From positions 1 through 46,250 of IMG/VR virus record IMGVR_UViG_3300036766_001071: DNA of 46,250 nt, one strand, 5' to 3'. Positions 5,550-12,286 of the stretch are shown here, one piece after another (position 1 is the first letter of the stretch; the number at the start of each line of letters is the position of its first letter). The position numbers were made by a program, and so were the translations under genes. Below the pieces are notes generated by a model. The model saw only the letters and a program-made list of their open reading frames with translations. It had not been told where the DNA came from and did not search any database. This stretch comes from a virus.

Positions 5550-6076
5550 CGCGCCGCTCGCGCGCGCTTGCGCGGCGCGGCAGCCTCGGCGACATAGTAG
5601 AGGCTCACCTTGCCGAGGTCTTCGCGATGGATCCGCAGTTGACCGCCCACGAGGGCCGCGCGGACCTGGCCGGCTTCGGCGGCGGCCCGCACCATCGGGG
5701 CGGTGAGTCCGAGGCGCGCGGTCGCATCGCGCAGGCCGATGAACAGCGGTTCGGGCGGCGCCGCGGCGGGTTGGAACGCGCGGAGCTGCTCGAGAAGCGG
5801 GGCGAGCACTTGCAAGGCGACATCCGGGCGGGCGACGGGGGGCGGCAAGTGCATTGGTTGGGCAGAGCGTACTGACTGAAGTTGCATCTCGTGTTTGAGC
5901 GCTTCCACTTCCTTGCGCGAGTAAAGCGACTCGGTGATGTTCCCGTTTTTTACGTAGCGAACCTCGAGCCCCGCCGCCTTGGCGCGCTTGTGGAACTGGC
6001 TATGCGAGCGGTCCAGGATCGCGGCGGCTTGCGGCTTCCGTATCCATTCGTCGAGGTGGGTGGTGGTGTCGGTCAT
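5546..6076 (-). CDS. two-helix-turn-helix regulator, excisionase/MerR-like
   Basis: 176 aa. Residues about 8-60 (WIRKPQAAAILDRSHSQFHK, then RAKAAGLEVRYVKNGNI, LYSRKEVEALK) read as a winged HTH of the excisionase/MerR N-terminal type with a YSR.EV wing. A Pro/Ala linker leads to a second HTH at about 111-157 (LFIGLRDATARLGLTAPMVR, GGQLRIHREDLGKV). The tail RKRARAAR is basic. I start at the ATG at 6076; MGHM at 6085 is possible. Two such domains in one chain suit a phage regulator or a directionality factor for the nearby integrase. A TTACGTAT sits just upstream, similar to the operator pair near 2109-2170. Confidence 0.75.
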   Translation of the reverse strand: MTDTTTHLDEWIRKPQAAAILDRSHSQFHKRAKAAGLEVRYVKNGNITESLYSRKEVEALKHEMQLQSVRSAQPMHLPPPVARPDVALQVLAPLLEQLRAFQPAAAPPEPLFIGLRDATARLGLTAPMVRAAAEAGQVRAALVGGQLRIHREDLGKVSLYYVAEAAAPRKRARAAR

Positions 6077-6089
6077 GTGACCCATATTA

Positions 6090-6097
6090 TTACGTAT
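6090..6097. promoter_or_regulatory. possible third operator core TTACGTAT
   Basis: An AT-rich patch (6084-6100) in otherwise GC-rich DNA, directly upstream of the two-HTH regulator. It contains the palindromic core TACGTA and shares TTACGTA with the perfect palindrome at 2159-2170. It could be an autoregulatory site or the -10 region of the leftward promoter. Short match, low certainty. Confidence 0.3.
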
Positions 6098-6129
6098 ATC
6101 TTCGCGGCGATAGGGGGGGCGCGATAGGG

Positions 6130-6398
6130 CTAGACGCCCTCGGCGCGGTAGAACTGGCGCGGAGGATCGAGATCGACGATCTCGACGACGCGGATCATGC
6201 CGCCGCGCGCGGGACAACCAATCAGGTCGCTTTCGAGGCCCGCGTCCGGTAGGAGAACCCGAGGCCGTAGAGCGTGTGGAGGAAGCGCTCGGCGGCCATG
6301 GTGACGACTGTCGCCGGCGCTGTTTGCCTGGTATGGGCAACCTGGAAGCGGCGGAGGAGGCCGCTGGGCAGGAGTGCAAACAGCGCGCGGCGCGTCAT
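6130..6398 (-). pseudogene. possible frameshifted small gene
   Basis: On the minus strand a 58-codon frame from 6398 (MTRRALFALLPSGLLRRF, ending MAAERFLHTLYGLGFSYR-) stops at 6222. In another frame, overlapping and continuing, DAGLESDLIGCPARGGMIRV leads through VEIVDLDPPRQFYRAEGV to a stop at 6130. The second part reads like a real protein end but lacks a convincing start; its internal ATG at 6198 would leave 22 aa. A single frameshift joining the two halves would give a protein of about 80 aa. It is either a decayed gene or two tiny ORFs. Confidence 0.3.
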
Positions 6399-6429
6399 GC
6401 GTTCATGATGGCACGTTGTCGCGGATGAA

Positions 6430-6474
6430 CTGCAAAACCTTTATGCACCGGTTCGACTCCGGTCCGCGCCTCCA
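6430..6474 (+). other. tRNA-Cys 3' half, attachment-site (att) core candidate
   Basis: CTGCAAA (anticodon loop, anticodon GCA) is followed by ACCTT (3' anticodon stem), a variable region and a perfect T-arm ACCGG-TTCGACT-CCGGT. The 3' acceptor strand CCGCGCC, discriminator T and CCA end at 6474. The upstream sequence (GGATGAA) cannot pair with ACCTT and no D-arm or matching GGCGCGG acceptor follows from it, so only the 3' half exists. A tRNA 3' half close to a tyrosine integrase is the usual form of a phage att core. Phage-like genes on both sides suggest attP rather than one end of an integrated prophage. Confidence 0.8.
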
Positions 6475-6480
6475 AGGCTT

Positions 6481-6666
6481 TTAGAGTTCGGGGCCGAGCA
6501 TCCGGCGCTTATTAGGTGGGCGCCGCCCTTCGGGGTAACATGGATAGGTGCAAGGCTCCGCGGCGGCGTCTGCGTAGAAACGGGCGCAGCCAGCGGTGGC
6601 GGTCGCGTAGTAACGGCCGCCACCAGTTATTCGGAGCACCTGAGCAAGGCGGCGTTTTTTGGGCAT
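6481..6666 (-). CDS. doubtful small ORF next to att
   Basis: 61-codon frame MPKKRRLAQVLRITGGGRYY and onward, ending just beside the tRNA 3' half. Composition is not obviously artefactual, but the ribosome-binding site is weak (GAGG 14 bases upstream) and no family is recognised. The 6475-6729 interval otherwise holds no clear gene. Confidence 0.25.
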   Translation of the reverse strand: MPKKRRLAQVLRITGGGRYYATATAGCARFYADAAAEPCTYPCYPEGRRPPNKRRMLGPEL

Positions 6667-6697
6667 ATGTGTGCGCCGCCTCTGCAAGGTTCGTGAC

Positions 6698-6731
6698 GGG
6701 CGGCGGCCGGCACGAGCGCTGGCCGCCGCTC
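6698..6731 (-). terminator. GC-rich stem-loop after DUF3800 gene
   Basis: GGCGGCCGGC / GCTGGCCGCC with an ACGAGC loop (6702-6727, one G.T pair, extendable to about 6698-6731) overlaps the stop of the leftward DUF3800 gene. No T-run follows on the minus strand, so it is a possible Rho-assisted terminator or mRNA-stabilising hairpin rather than a classic intrinsic terminator. Confidence 0.45.
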
Positions 6732-7461
6732 AGGCGGTGGCGGGGATCTTCTCCCGCAACGCACGTAGCATGTCCCCGTCCAGGTGCGTCAGGGTGTGCG
6801 GCGACTCCACCAGCGCCAGGAAATCCAGTCTCGTCCTACGGCCATCCATGCGTCGCTGGCAATCCTGGTAATACTGCCACGCCAGCAGGTCCGCCGCCTG
6901 GAGTGTGGTTTCCGCACTCTTGGCCGCGAACTCGTAGCGTTGGATCCGCATGCGCTCGCGCCACCCACGATGCCTTTCGCTCGATAGCAGCAGTTGCAGG
7001 TAGGTCTGGAACTCGGCCTGTTTTGCCGCTCCCGCCTCGAACGAATACCGGATCGGCTCGTGAATTTCCCACCGGTCGGCCCATTGGGCCACGCCGAGCA
7101 AGCAGACATGGGCGCACAGAGTGTAGCCGCTCAGCCATTCGCGATACTCCGGCTCTGGAAAGACCTTGCGGAACTCCGGTTCGGCGACCGCGGCGGCGAG
7201 ACCCATCCTCGCGCGGCGCCGGATGATCCCGATGGCCGTCCGCGCCAGTTCGACGCGTTCGGCTTTGGCGATGTCGGCGAAGGCCCCCGCGCCGTGGGCG
7301 CAGTCACTCATGTGAAAACAGGGGACCCCGTAGCGGCCGAGCAGGTCTCTCCACTCCCGCTCGAAGTGAGCGACCTGTGGCTCGTCGAAGAGGTATCCAG
7401 CGACGCACACAACGGCCGATCCGGCGTGAGTGCCGCTCTCGTCAAAGAAGGCGACGTGCAT
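6730..7461 (-). CDS. DUF3800 family protein
   Basis: 243 aa from the ATG giving MHVAFFDESGTHAGS; GGGGAAGGAA lies just upstream. The N-terminal FFDESG (Asp7, Glu8) and the C-terminal LQAADLLAWQYYQ acidic motif are the hallmarks of DUF3800, a family with an RNase H-like fold found in phages, mobile elements and defence loci; its biochemical role is not settled. A helical middle part (EREWRDLLGRYGVPCFHMSD) fits the family. It lies 21 bp after the integrase stop in the same direction, between integrase and att, so it is probably co-transcribed with int. A cargo or integration-accessory role is inference. Confidence 0.85.
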   Translation of the reverse strand: MHVAFFDESGTHAGSAVVCVAGYLFDEPQVAHFEREWRDLLGRYGVPCFHMSDCAHGAGAFADIAKAERVELARTAIGIIRRRARMGLAAAVAEPEFRKVFPEPEYREWLSGYTLCAHVCLLGVAQWADRWEIHEPIRYSFEAGAAKQAEFQTYLQLLLSSERHRGWRERMRIQRYEFAAKSAETTLQAADLLAWQYYQDCQRRMDGRRTRLDFLALVESPHTLTHLDGDMLRALREKIPATA

Positions 7462-7482
7462 TTCCTTCCCCAATTATTGCTC

Positions 7483-8343
7483 TCAGGCGGTGGCGAACCG
7501 TTCCATCGCCTCATCCATCACACTCTGGCCCGGATGCACGTAACGCATCACGCATCGCAGGCCGTTGTGGCCGAGGATCGCCGCGAGCGTCGTCAGCGGC
7601 ATTCCCAGCGACGCGGCGCGCGTGGCGAAGGTGTGCCGCAGATCGTAGAGGACGAAACAGACACCGGCACGCTTGCACGCGCGGTTGTGCGGGCCGTTCA
7701 GCTTCGTGGCCGGACTCCCCGGTTTCAAGCCTGGGAACAGGTAGTCGTCGGACCGGCGTGCGGCGCACAGGCTCTCCACGATTCCGATAGCTTCGCCCAC
7801 CAACTTCACCTCGCGGCGCGCGGCGGCCGTCTTCCCGCGCCGAATCCGGATCCTGTGCTGCTCGGCGTCCACGTCCGAGCGCCGCAACGCAAGGACTTCG
7901 GATGGTCGCAGGCCCGTGGCGAGCATCAGCCGCGCCAGCGCGTTAAGTTTCGGATGGCTCTGGGCGGCTTGAAAGTAGCTTTGCTCCTCGTCTCGCGTGA
8001 GCACGTGGATGCGGATCGCGTCGCGGTCGCTCGGGATTTTGACCTCGCGCACCGGATTGGCGGCGGCCCAGCCCGCTTTCAGCGCGTAGCGAAAGAAGCC
8101 GGAGAGAGCGTGCAGGTCGTGGCGGATCGTCACCGGCTTGACGGCCGACCGGCGCGCGGCCTTGAAAGCCTCGATGTCGGCTGGAGTAACCGAGTCCACC
8201 GGGCGGCACCCGACATGGGCGGTCAGCGAGACGAAGCTCACCGCGATGCGCCGCCACGTGTTCGGATGGTCGTACTCCTGGCGGGTCCAACCCAGGTACT
8301 GGCGGGCAGCTTCGGCGAAGCAGATCGGTGTGAGTGTGGGCAT
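7483..8343 (-). CDS. int: tyrosine recombinase (phage integrase)
   Basis: 286 aa starting MPTLTPICFAEAARQYLGW; longer upstream frames extend into low-complexity non-coding DNA. An N-terminal SAM-like core-binding domain (about 1-105, TIRHDLHALSGFFRYALKAG) precedes the catalytic domain. That domain has Arg146 in TGLRPSEVLAL, Lys171 in RRGKT, YDLRHTFATR with Arg236 (the first box-II position is Tyr rather than His), His259 in ILGHNG and nucleophile Tyr268 in VMRYVHP. It would integrate the phage at the tRNA-Cys att core about 1 kb away, towards which it is transcribed. The short N-terminus lacks an obvious arm-binding domain. Confidence 0.95.
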   Translation of the reverse strand: MPTLTPICFAEAARQYLGWTRQEYDHPNTWRRIAVSFVSLTAHVGCRPVDSVTPADIEAFKAARRSAVKPVTIRHDLHALSGFFRYALKAGWAAANPVREVKIPSDRDAIRIHVLTRDEEQSYFQAAQSHPKLNALARLMLATGLRPSEVLALRRSDVDAEQHRIRIRRGKTAAARREVKLVGEAIGIVESLCAARRSDDYLFPGLKPGSPATKLNGPHNRACKRAGVCFVLYDLRHTFATRAASLGMPLTTLAAILGHNGLRCVMRYVHPGQSVMDEAMERFATA

Positions 8344-8499
8344 GGCTTCGCTCTTCTCATCGGCACAGCCGAGTGTGGCTTTAGAGGGTCGGCGATACTC
8401 AAAGCGAATTTGTGGAAAAGGTCCAAAACAATTGTGGGAATCGGCGGGGCCATCTATAAAGTCTTTACAGAAGAGAAGAGAAGAAGAGAAAAGAAAGTA

Positions 8500-8542
8500 G
8501 GTAGGTAGGTTAGTCCTTTCCGGAGAAACCAACCCACCTACC
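8500..8542. promoter_or_regulatory. inverted repeat GGTAGGTAGGTT / AACCCACCTACC
   Basis: Eleven of twelve positions pair between 8500-8511 and 8531-8542, across a 19-base spacer. The arms themselves contain a GTAG tandem microrepeat. It sits roughly 155 bp upstream of the integrase start and just downstream of the purine-rich tract. Possibilities are an operator, an integrase or excisionase binding site, or an mRNA hairpin. Confidence 0.5.
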
Positions 8543-8576
8543 AACCGAACAAATGCGCATTGCCGCGAAATGGGGT

Positions 8577-8604
8577 TTGCGTCGGACTGGAGTTTTCGTA
8601 TAGT
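8577..8604 (+). promoter_or_regulatory. possible early rightward promoter
   Basis: TTGCGT (8577-8582), a 16-bp spacer and TATAGT (8599-8604) resemble a sigma-70-type -35/-10 pair, with the -10 matching five of six positions. It would leave a leader of nearly 300 bases before the ATG at 8897. Tentative. Confidence 0.3.
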
Positions 8605-8896
8605 CTGGAACGGAGAATTTCATTCTGGCGGAACAACCGGATTACTACCCGGCCGCTGAGTGATCCTCGGCATCACCTAATGCCACCACGACCAAACATT
8701 TCGGCCCAAAGCACAGGAAGCCGGGCCGTCTTCCGCGTCTTGGTGGGTAGACGAAGGAGTCTTTGCCCATGGGAGTCACACCCGAGGTGCGTTTATGCGC
8801 ACCCGTTTAGAGACCGGGAGAGGCGCCGTCCTTTCCGTTTCCGCGGCCGGCCCGTTTAAGCCAAGCCCTTACGATCGAGCTCGAGCAGGTACGGCG

Positions 8897-9355
8897 ATGA
8901 GCGCGCCGAAGCGTGGGCGTGCGCTACCAAGAGGGCGCAGGGAGCCATTCGCGCCCCACGAATTAGCGTGGGAAAGAGAGCTGAACCGCATTAGCTACAC
9001 GAACACACCAGCTTCGTTTTCCAACGTGCTGCAGGCGTGTCCTGGTATTGCGTCGGTGGCGGTAGACTACATTTTTCGTCGCACCGTGGGCGCATTCACC
9101 CGCGGGGTGCGGCCCGAGTGGCTGCGCCTAAGCGACGCCGACGCCGGAAAGGCCTTCAACTGCTGGGCCACTGGCGCGGCGCGGGCGCTGGGTGAGGCTG
9201 AGAGGGTCGGCGCGATCGAGTCGCGCCAAGTGGCGAGCTACACAGAGTATCGCGTGCTGCTCGAAAATTGGCCGAACATCAAGCCCAAGGCGGCGCGCAA
9301 GCTGGCGCCCAAGCTCCGGCCACATGCGAAGGTTGAGTCTGGGGGGGCGAGATGA
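8897..9355 (+). CDS. hypothetical early protein
   Basis: 152 aa beginning MSAPKRGRALPRGRREPF; GAGCAGGT lies at suitable distance before the ATG. A basic N-terminus is followed by helices (ELNRISYTNTPASFSNVLQ, AFNCWATGAARALGEAERVG) and a basic C-terminus. It is the first gene of the early rightward unit and overlaps the next start by ATGA. No family recognised. The basic character and its place beside a replication-type protein suggest nucleic-acid work, as inference. Confidence 0.6.
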   Translation: MSAPKRGRALPRGRREPFAPHELAWERELNRISYTNTPASFSNVLQACPGIASVAVDYIFRRTVGAFTRGVRPEWLRLSDADAGKAFNCWATGAARALGEAERVGAIESRQVASYTEYRVLLENWPNIKPKAARKLAPKLRPHAKVESGGAR

Positions 9356-10557
9356 GCGCGCCCGCTCTAGCGCCGGCGCGAGCGCGGCGAGCGCTGCCAG
9401 CATCGGCGGGGAGCCAACGCATCCCGAGGCATATAACAGACTGGTCCCCCTACTCCAACGCCGTGGGCGAGAACCTGCCCATAGTCGGCAAGCCCGCCGA
9501 CTTGCGGGTCTACCATCTGCTCCTGATGACCACGGTCGGCGCCAGTGGGCGTAAGGAGTGGTGTGAGTGGACACAGGAGGAGATCGCCGAGTACCTCGAC
9601 CTCACACCTAACACGGTCGCCAGCTCGCTCAAACGCATGGTCGACGTATTCGGGATCGTGAAGCGGCAAAGGTACGGACGCCGCGATAAGCATGCGCTCA
9701 TATACGGCGACACCGTCCGGTCGAGGATGCGGGTGCTGGCGCAAAAACACCGGCCACGCACGCTCACCCGCTCGGCCAGTCTTGAATCCCGGGTGGTTGA
9801 ACAGGCGGCGCTCCGCTCCGTGCCCGCGAAGGAGACCACGGTGATCACTACGGGGGCGATTGACGCTCCGCCACTCGTCGATCTGTGCCCCGCGGGCGAG
9901 CGTTGCCCGCGGGCGAGCGAGTGGGCAAAAGGGCGAACAAACGGTGAAGCACAAAAAATCGTAAGTGTTGATTCTGCACAGGTTAGAACCTCAACACCAC
10001 AAATGGAGTTGGACAATCCGCTGGTGCTCCTCCCGACGCCCGACGCCCGCCCGATTCCCCTGGGGACGGTGATTCGTCAAGTACGTTACCGGGCTGGGGA
10101 GGGGGATCCGGAGATCGCGGCGACGGTGCGTGGCGATGTACTCGAGCTGAGACCGGTTTGGGGAGCACCCTCGGACCTCGACGAACTGCGGGTGGCACTG
10201 AACAGTCTGTTGCGGCAGCGTCTCGGGCCGGTGAGCGACGACGGCCTGCGGCGGATCGCGCAGGCGCTCGGAGATACGCCACTCGAGCTGCTGGTGGCTA
10301 AAATCAACAGCCGCCCCAGCATGTTCACGTCTCGCCAACGGAGTTGGGGCGGGGTGGAGACTCTGGCCCAGGAGGTGCGCAGGGCTTGGCTCGCGGAGCA
10401 AGGCGCGCAGCGCAGGGTGACGGGAAAACAGCGCGCCGACCAAGTGGCGCGGGAGATTGAGGCGGCCGAGCGGTCGCTTGCCGACGCGAGCGAGCCGGAG
10501 CTCGTGGCGATGTACAAGGCGCAGATCGCCGAGTTACGTGTCCAGCGCAAGGAGTGA
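9352..10557 (+). CDS. winged-helix protein, possible replication initiator
   Basis: 401 aa. Residues about 60-120 (WCEWTQEEIAEYLDLTPNTV, then ASSLKRMVDVFGIVKRQRYG) form a clear winged helix-turn-helix. The middle is Pro/Ala-rich, and the C-terminal part is helical, ending in a coiled coil (EIEAAERSLADASEPELVAM). HTH protein plus early position upstream of small nuclease genes is the usual place for a phage replication initiator or early regulator. No helicase or primase motif is visible, so the precise job is unproven. The ATG overlaps the previous stop. Confidence 0.65.
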   Translation: MSAPALAPARARRALPASAGSQRIPRHITDWSPYSNAVGENLPIVGKPADLRVYHLLLMTTVGASGRKEWCEWTQEEIAEYLDLTPNTVASSLKRMVDVFGIVKRQRYGRRDKHALIYGDTVRSRMRVLAQKHRPRTLTRSASLESRVVEQAALRSVPAKETTVITTGAIDAPPLVDLCPAGERCPRASEWAKGRTNGEAQKIVSVDSAQVRTSTPQMELDNPLVLLPTPDARPIPLGTVIRQVRYRAGEGDPEIAATVRGDVLELRPVWGAPSDLDELRVALNSLLRQRLGPVSDDGLRRIAQALGDTPLELLVAKINSRPSMFTSRQRSWGGVETLAQEVRRAWLAEQGAQRRVTGKQRADQVAREIEAAERSLADASEPELVAMYKAQIAELRVQRKE

Positions 10558-10560
10558 GCC

Positions 10561-10776
10561 ATGACGAATCGAAGCACGGTGAAAAACAAACGCAACCGCA
10601 AGACTCGCACGTCGCGCAAGGCGGCGGGGTATCGCGCCGAGGAGCGGCGTTGCGCCCGCGAGATTTCCGCGATGGAGGCCCAAACCGACGCGGCGGCCTG
10701 GCTCACCACGTTGGGCATCGAGGACTGGCGCGCCGAGATGCGGTTGCTCCGTCGCGAGCGGGAAGACAGTGCCTGA
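10561..10776 (+). CDS. small basic hypothetical protein
   Basis: 71 aa, very Lys/Arg-rich at the N-terminus (MTNRSTVKNKRNRKTRTSRK), then a helical part with WLTTLGIEDWRAEMRLLRRE. AAGGAG precedes the start, three bases after the previous stop. Probably a small nucleic-acid-associated phage protein; no family is recognised. Confidence 0.55.
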   Translation: MTNRSTVKNKRNRKTRTSRKAAGYRAEERRCAREISAMEAQTDAAAWLTTLGIEDWRAEMRLLRREREDSA

Positions 10777-11023
10777 AACCTCGCCCTCCCGCACGATGCG
10801 CGCGCAGCTCGGCGGGGAAACCCCGTTCGACGCCAATTGCGTGCTCGCCTTCGACGTGGATCGCGCCGAGGTGCTGGTCGCCTTCAGTGTGCCGTTGAGT
10901 GCGTTGCGGCTCAATCAGCCGGCGGCGGTCTGGCTGGCCACGCTGCTTCTCGTCGAGGCGCGCAAGATCGGGCCGCTGTCGCCGTCCGTGCTTAAGGAGT
11001 CCTGTGATGCCGATTGCCCCTGA
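10769..11023 (+). CDS. hypothetical early protein
   Basis: 84 aa from GTG (GGGAAGACA upstream), overlapping the previous stop; an ATG at 10796 is an alternative. Segments FDANCVLAFDVDRAEVLVAF and LSALRLNQPAAVWLATLLLV suggest a beta-alpha fold with a hydrophobic C-terminal helix. The 3' end overlaps the start of the HNH gene by 17 bases. Function unknown. Confidence 0.55.
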   Translation: MPETSPSRTMRAQLGGETPFDANCVLAFDVDRAEVLVAFSVPLSALRLNQPAAVWLATLLLVEARKIGPLSPSVLKESCDADCP

Positions 11024-11459
11024 GTGGCGCTCCTACTACGGCCAGGAGTGGCGCGAGTCAGTTCGCCCGCGGATCATGACTCGGGCACACAACAAGTGCG
11101 AGCAGTGCGGCAAGCCCGACGGCAAGCGGATCTGGGTGATGTCGCTCGGCATGGCCGGGCAGTTCTGGAGCGCTTCGCGCGTGGTCCCTAAATGGCACGT
11201 CTGCCTGCGCGGCGGGGCGGTGGCGGTCCTGGAGAAGGCGGACGTGATCAGGGAGGAGGCGGTCGATTGGGCGGGCGTGAGGCAGATCCGCGTCGTCCTG
11301 ACCGTGGCGCACCTCAACCACGATCCGACCGACAACCGCGACTCGAACCTGCGGGCGCTGTGCCAGTGGTGCCACCTGCACCACGACGCGCGTCATCACA
11401 AGGACACGCGCTCGCGGCGCAAGGACGGCGCGCGGCCGCTGCTGGCGGCGCTGGCATGA
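11007..11459 (+). CDS. HNH endonuclease
   Basis: 150 aa, started at the ATG with AAGGAGT upstream. The motif set of a zinc-bound HNH nuclease is visible: Cys31-x2-Cys34 (CEQCGKPDG), LTVAHLNHDPTDNRDSNL (His102, His105, Asn114) and LCQWCHLHHD with Cys119-x2-Cys122 and His126. HNH proteins close to terminase genes often assist genome packaging or cohesive-end cutting; free-standing ones may act as homing or anti-competitor nucleases. It lies about 0.8 kb before the small terminase gene, which favours a packaging-linked role, as inference. Confidence 0.9.
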   Translation: MPIAPEWRSYYGQEWRESVRPRIMTRAHNKCEQCGKPDGKRIWVMSLGMAGQFWSASRVVPKWHVCLRGGAVAVLEKADVIREEAVDWAGVRQIRVVLTVAHLNHDPTDNRDSNLRALCQWCHLHHDARHHKDTRSRRKDGARPLLAALA

Positions 11460-11758
11460 GTGGAGGGCAGTTCCCCCACGGGAAACTCAACGAGCACGAC
11501 GAGGGCGTGCTGCGCCTGGATGTTGCCGCCGACGTCGAGAACGGCGTGGTGCTCATGCACTTCGGCAAGCCGGTCGCCTGGCTCGGGCTGACGGCGGATG
11601 TCGCTCTCGAGTTGGCCTCGGCGCTCATCGCCAAGGCCCAGGAGGTCGAGGCGGTGGCGCGGGACCGCGTCCGTGTCGCCGCGATCTGCGCGCACTGCTG
11701 CGCGATGATCGAGGACGCGCGGTCGCACGTGTGCGCGGGTAACGGGGAAGTGCAGTGA
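11456..11758 (+). CDS. hypothetical protein with C-terminal cysteine cluster
   Basis: 100 aa starting MSGGQFPHGKLNEHDEGV, with its ATG overlapping the HNH stop. A beta-rich first half (GVVLMHFGKPVAWLGLTADV) is followed by a helix and the cluster CAHCCAMIEDARSHVC, a plausible zinc-binding knuckle. Co-translated with the HNH nuclease. No family name can be given. Confidence 0.65.
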   Translation: MSGGQFPHGKLNEHDEGVLRLDVAADVENGVVLMHFGKPVAWLGLTADVALELASALIAKAQEVEAVARDRVRVAAICAHCCAMIEDARSHVCAGNGEVQ

Positions 11759-11973
11759 TGGGCCGTCGCGGGTTCAGGCGCTACCTCGCCCATCTGCTGT
11801 GGGCGGCGCCGCTCGGCGTGCTCTGCCCGTGGAGGGGCCTGCCGCCGTACGTGGCTGTGGCCGTGCTGTTCGGTGCCTCAGTGGTGGCCGCAACCATCGT
11901 CGAGCTGCTGCGCGCGCGGCGCGACGAGCGGCGCTGGCGCGAGGGCATGCGCCGCCAGTTGAGCGGCGGTTAG
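11758..11973 (+). CDS. small membrane protein, two TM segments
   Basis: 71 aa with two hydrophobic stretches (YLAHLLWAAPLGVLCPW and YVAVAVLFGASVVAATIVEL) and a very basic C-terminus (RARRDERRWREGMRRQ). GGGGAAG precedes the start, and TGATG overlaps the previous stop. The plan suits a holin-like or accessory membrane protein, but placement before the terminase genes is not a classic lysis position, so this is only a topology call. Confidence 0.6.
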   Translation: MGRRGFRRYLAHLLWAAPLGVLCPWRGLPPYVAVAVLFGASVVAATIVELLRARRDERRWREGMRRQLSGG

Positions 11974-12098
11974 CAGGCTTTGCGCGAACGCGCGGGCTTG
12001 GACGCCGGTGCGGCCATTTTCTTGGCCGGGCGCGCGGCTGGTGCGCTCGCGGCGGCGGCGGGACGCGGTTTCGAGGAAGAGGACTTGGTGCTTGCCAT
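11970..12098 (-). CDS. short Lys/Ala/Pro-rich histone-H1-like protein
   Basis: 42 aa (MASTKSSSSKPRPAAAASAP then AARPAKKMAAPASK and a basic end) in leftward direction, converging on the previous gene with a 4-base overlap. The composition recalls short H1-like DNA-binding tails. The start lies in a small inverted repeat CTTGCC/GGCAAG (12091-12106) and lacks a ribosome-binding site, so it may be an artefact of the GC-rich sequence. Confidence 0.35.
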   Translation of the reverse strand: MASTKSSSSKPRPAAAASAPAARPAKKMAAPASKPARSRKAC

Positions 12099-12219
12099 GG
12101 GGCAAGCGTAACACGAGCGGGCGCGCGGTTCCACAAAAAAAGACAAAGCGGCGGCTCTGGAACGAGAGCGGAGCGTTGGCCGCCACTTTCCACCACCGAT
12201 TCTCATTTTCACATAACTT

Positions 12220-12236
12220 CGCCTGAAATTTCGGCG
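12220..12236. promoter_or_regulatory. operator-like dyad before the late operon
   Basis: CGCCTGAAATTTCGGCG contains the perfect palindrome GAAATTTC with CGCC/GGCG flanks. It sits about 50 bases upstream of the small terminase start, in a 188-base gene-free interval (12099-12286) with AT-rich patches (TTTTCACATAACTT). It could be an operator or activator site for late transcription. Confidence 0.4.
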
Positions 12237-12286
12237 GGCTGAGCGCACTACCTTCTTGGAGAAGCGCTCGCGCCGATGAAACCAAC

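Larger units (their letters stand above)
8344..8896. other. control region between integrase and early operon
   Basis: About 550 bases with no convincing gene, separating leftward int from the rightward early genes. It holds a run of almost only A and G (about 8469-8498), the hairpin at 8500-8542 and a possible rightward promoter at 8577-8604. Lower GC than its surroundings in 8400-8500 fits a promoter/operator or arm-site region. A 99-codon frame inside it looks like an artefact. Confidence 0.55.

Noticed and set aside
6389-6474. A complete tRNA-Cys starting at GGCGCGT near 6389
   Set aside because: The 5' acceptor-like GGCGCGT almost pairs with CCGCGCC, but the interval to the anticodon is about ten bases too long, no D-arm forms, and GGATGAA cannot pair with ACCTT as anticodon stem. 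Only the 3' half is supported.
8344-8544. N-terminal extension of the integrase by 67 residues
   Set aside because: The extension covers the purine tract and the inverted repeat and encodes low-complexity Ser/Phe/Leu sequence. The internal Met start aligns with the typical integrase core-binding domain.
8560-8859. 99-codon frame in the early control region
   Set aside because: Arg/Pro-rich composition, no good ribosome-binding site, and it overlaps the likely promoter.
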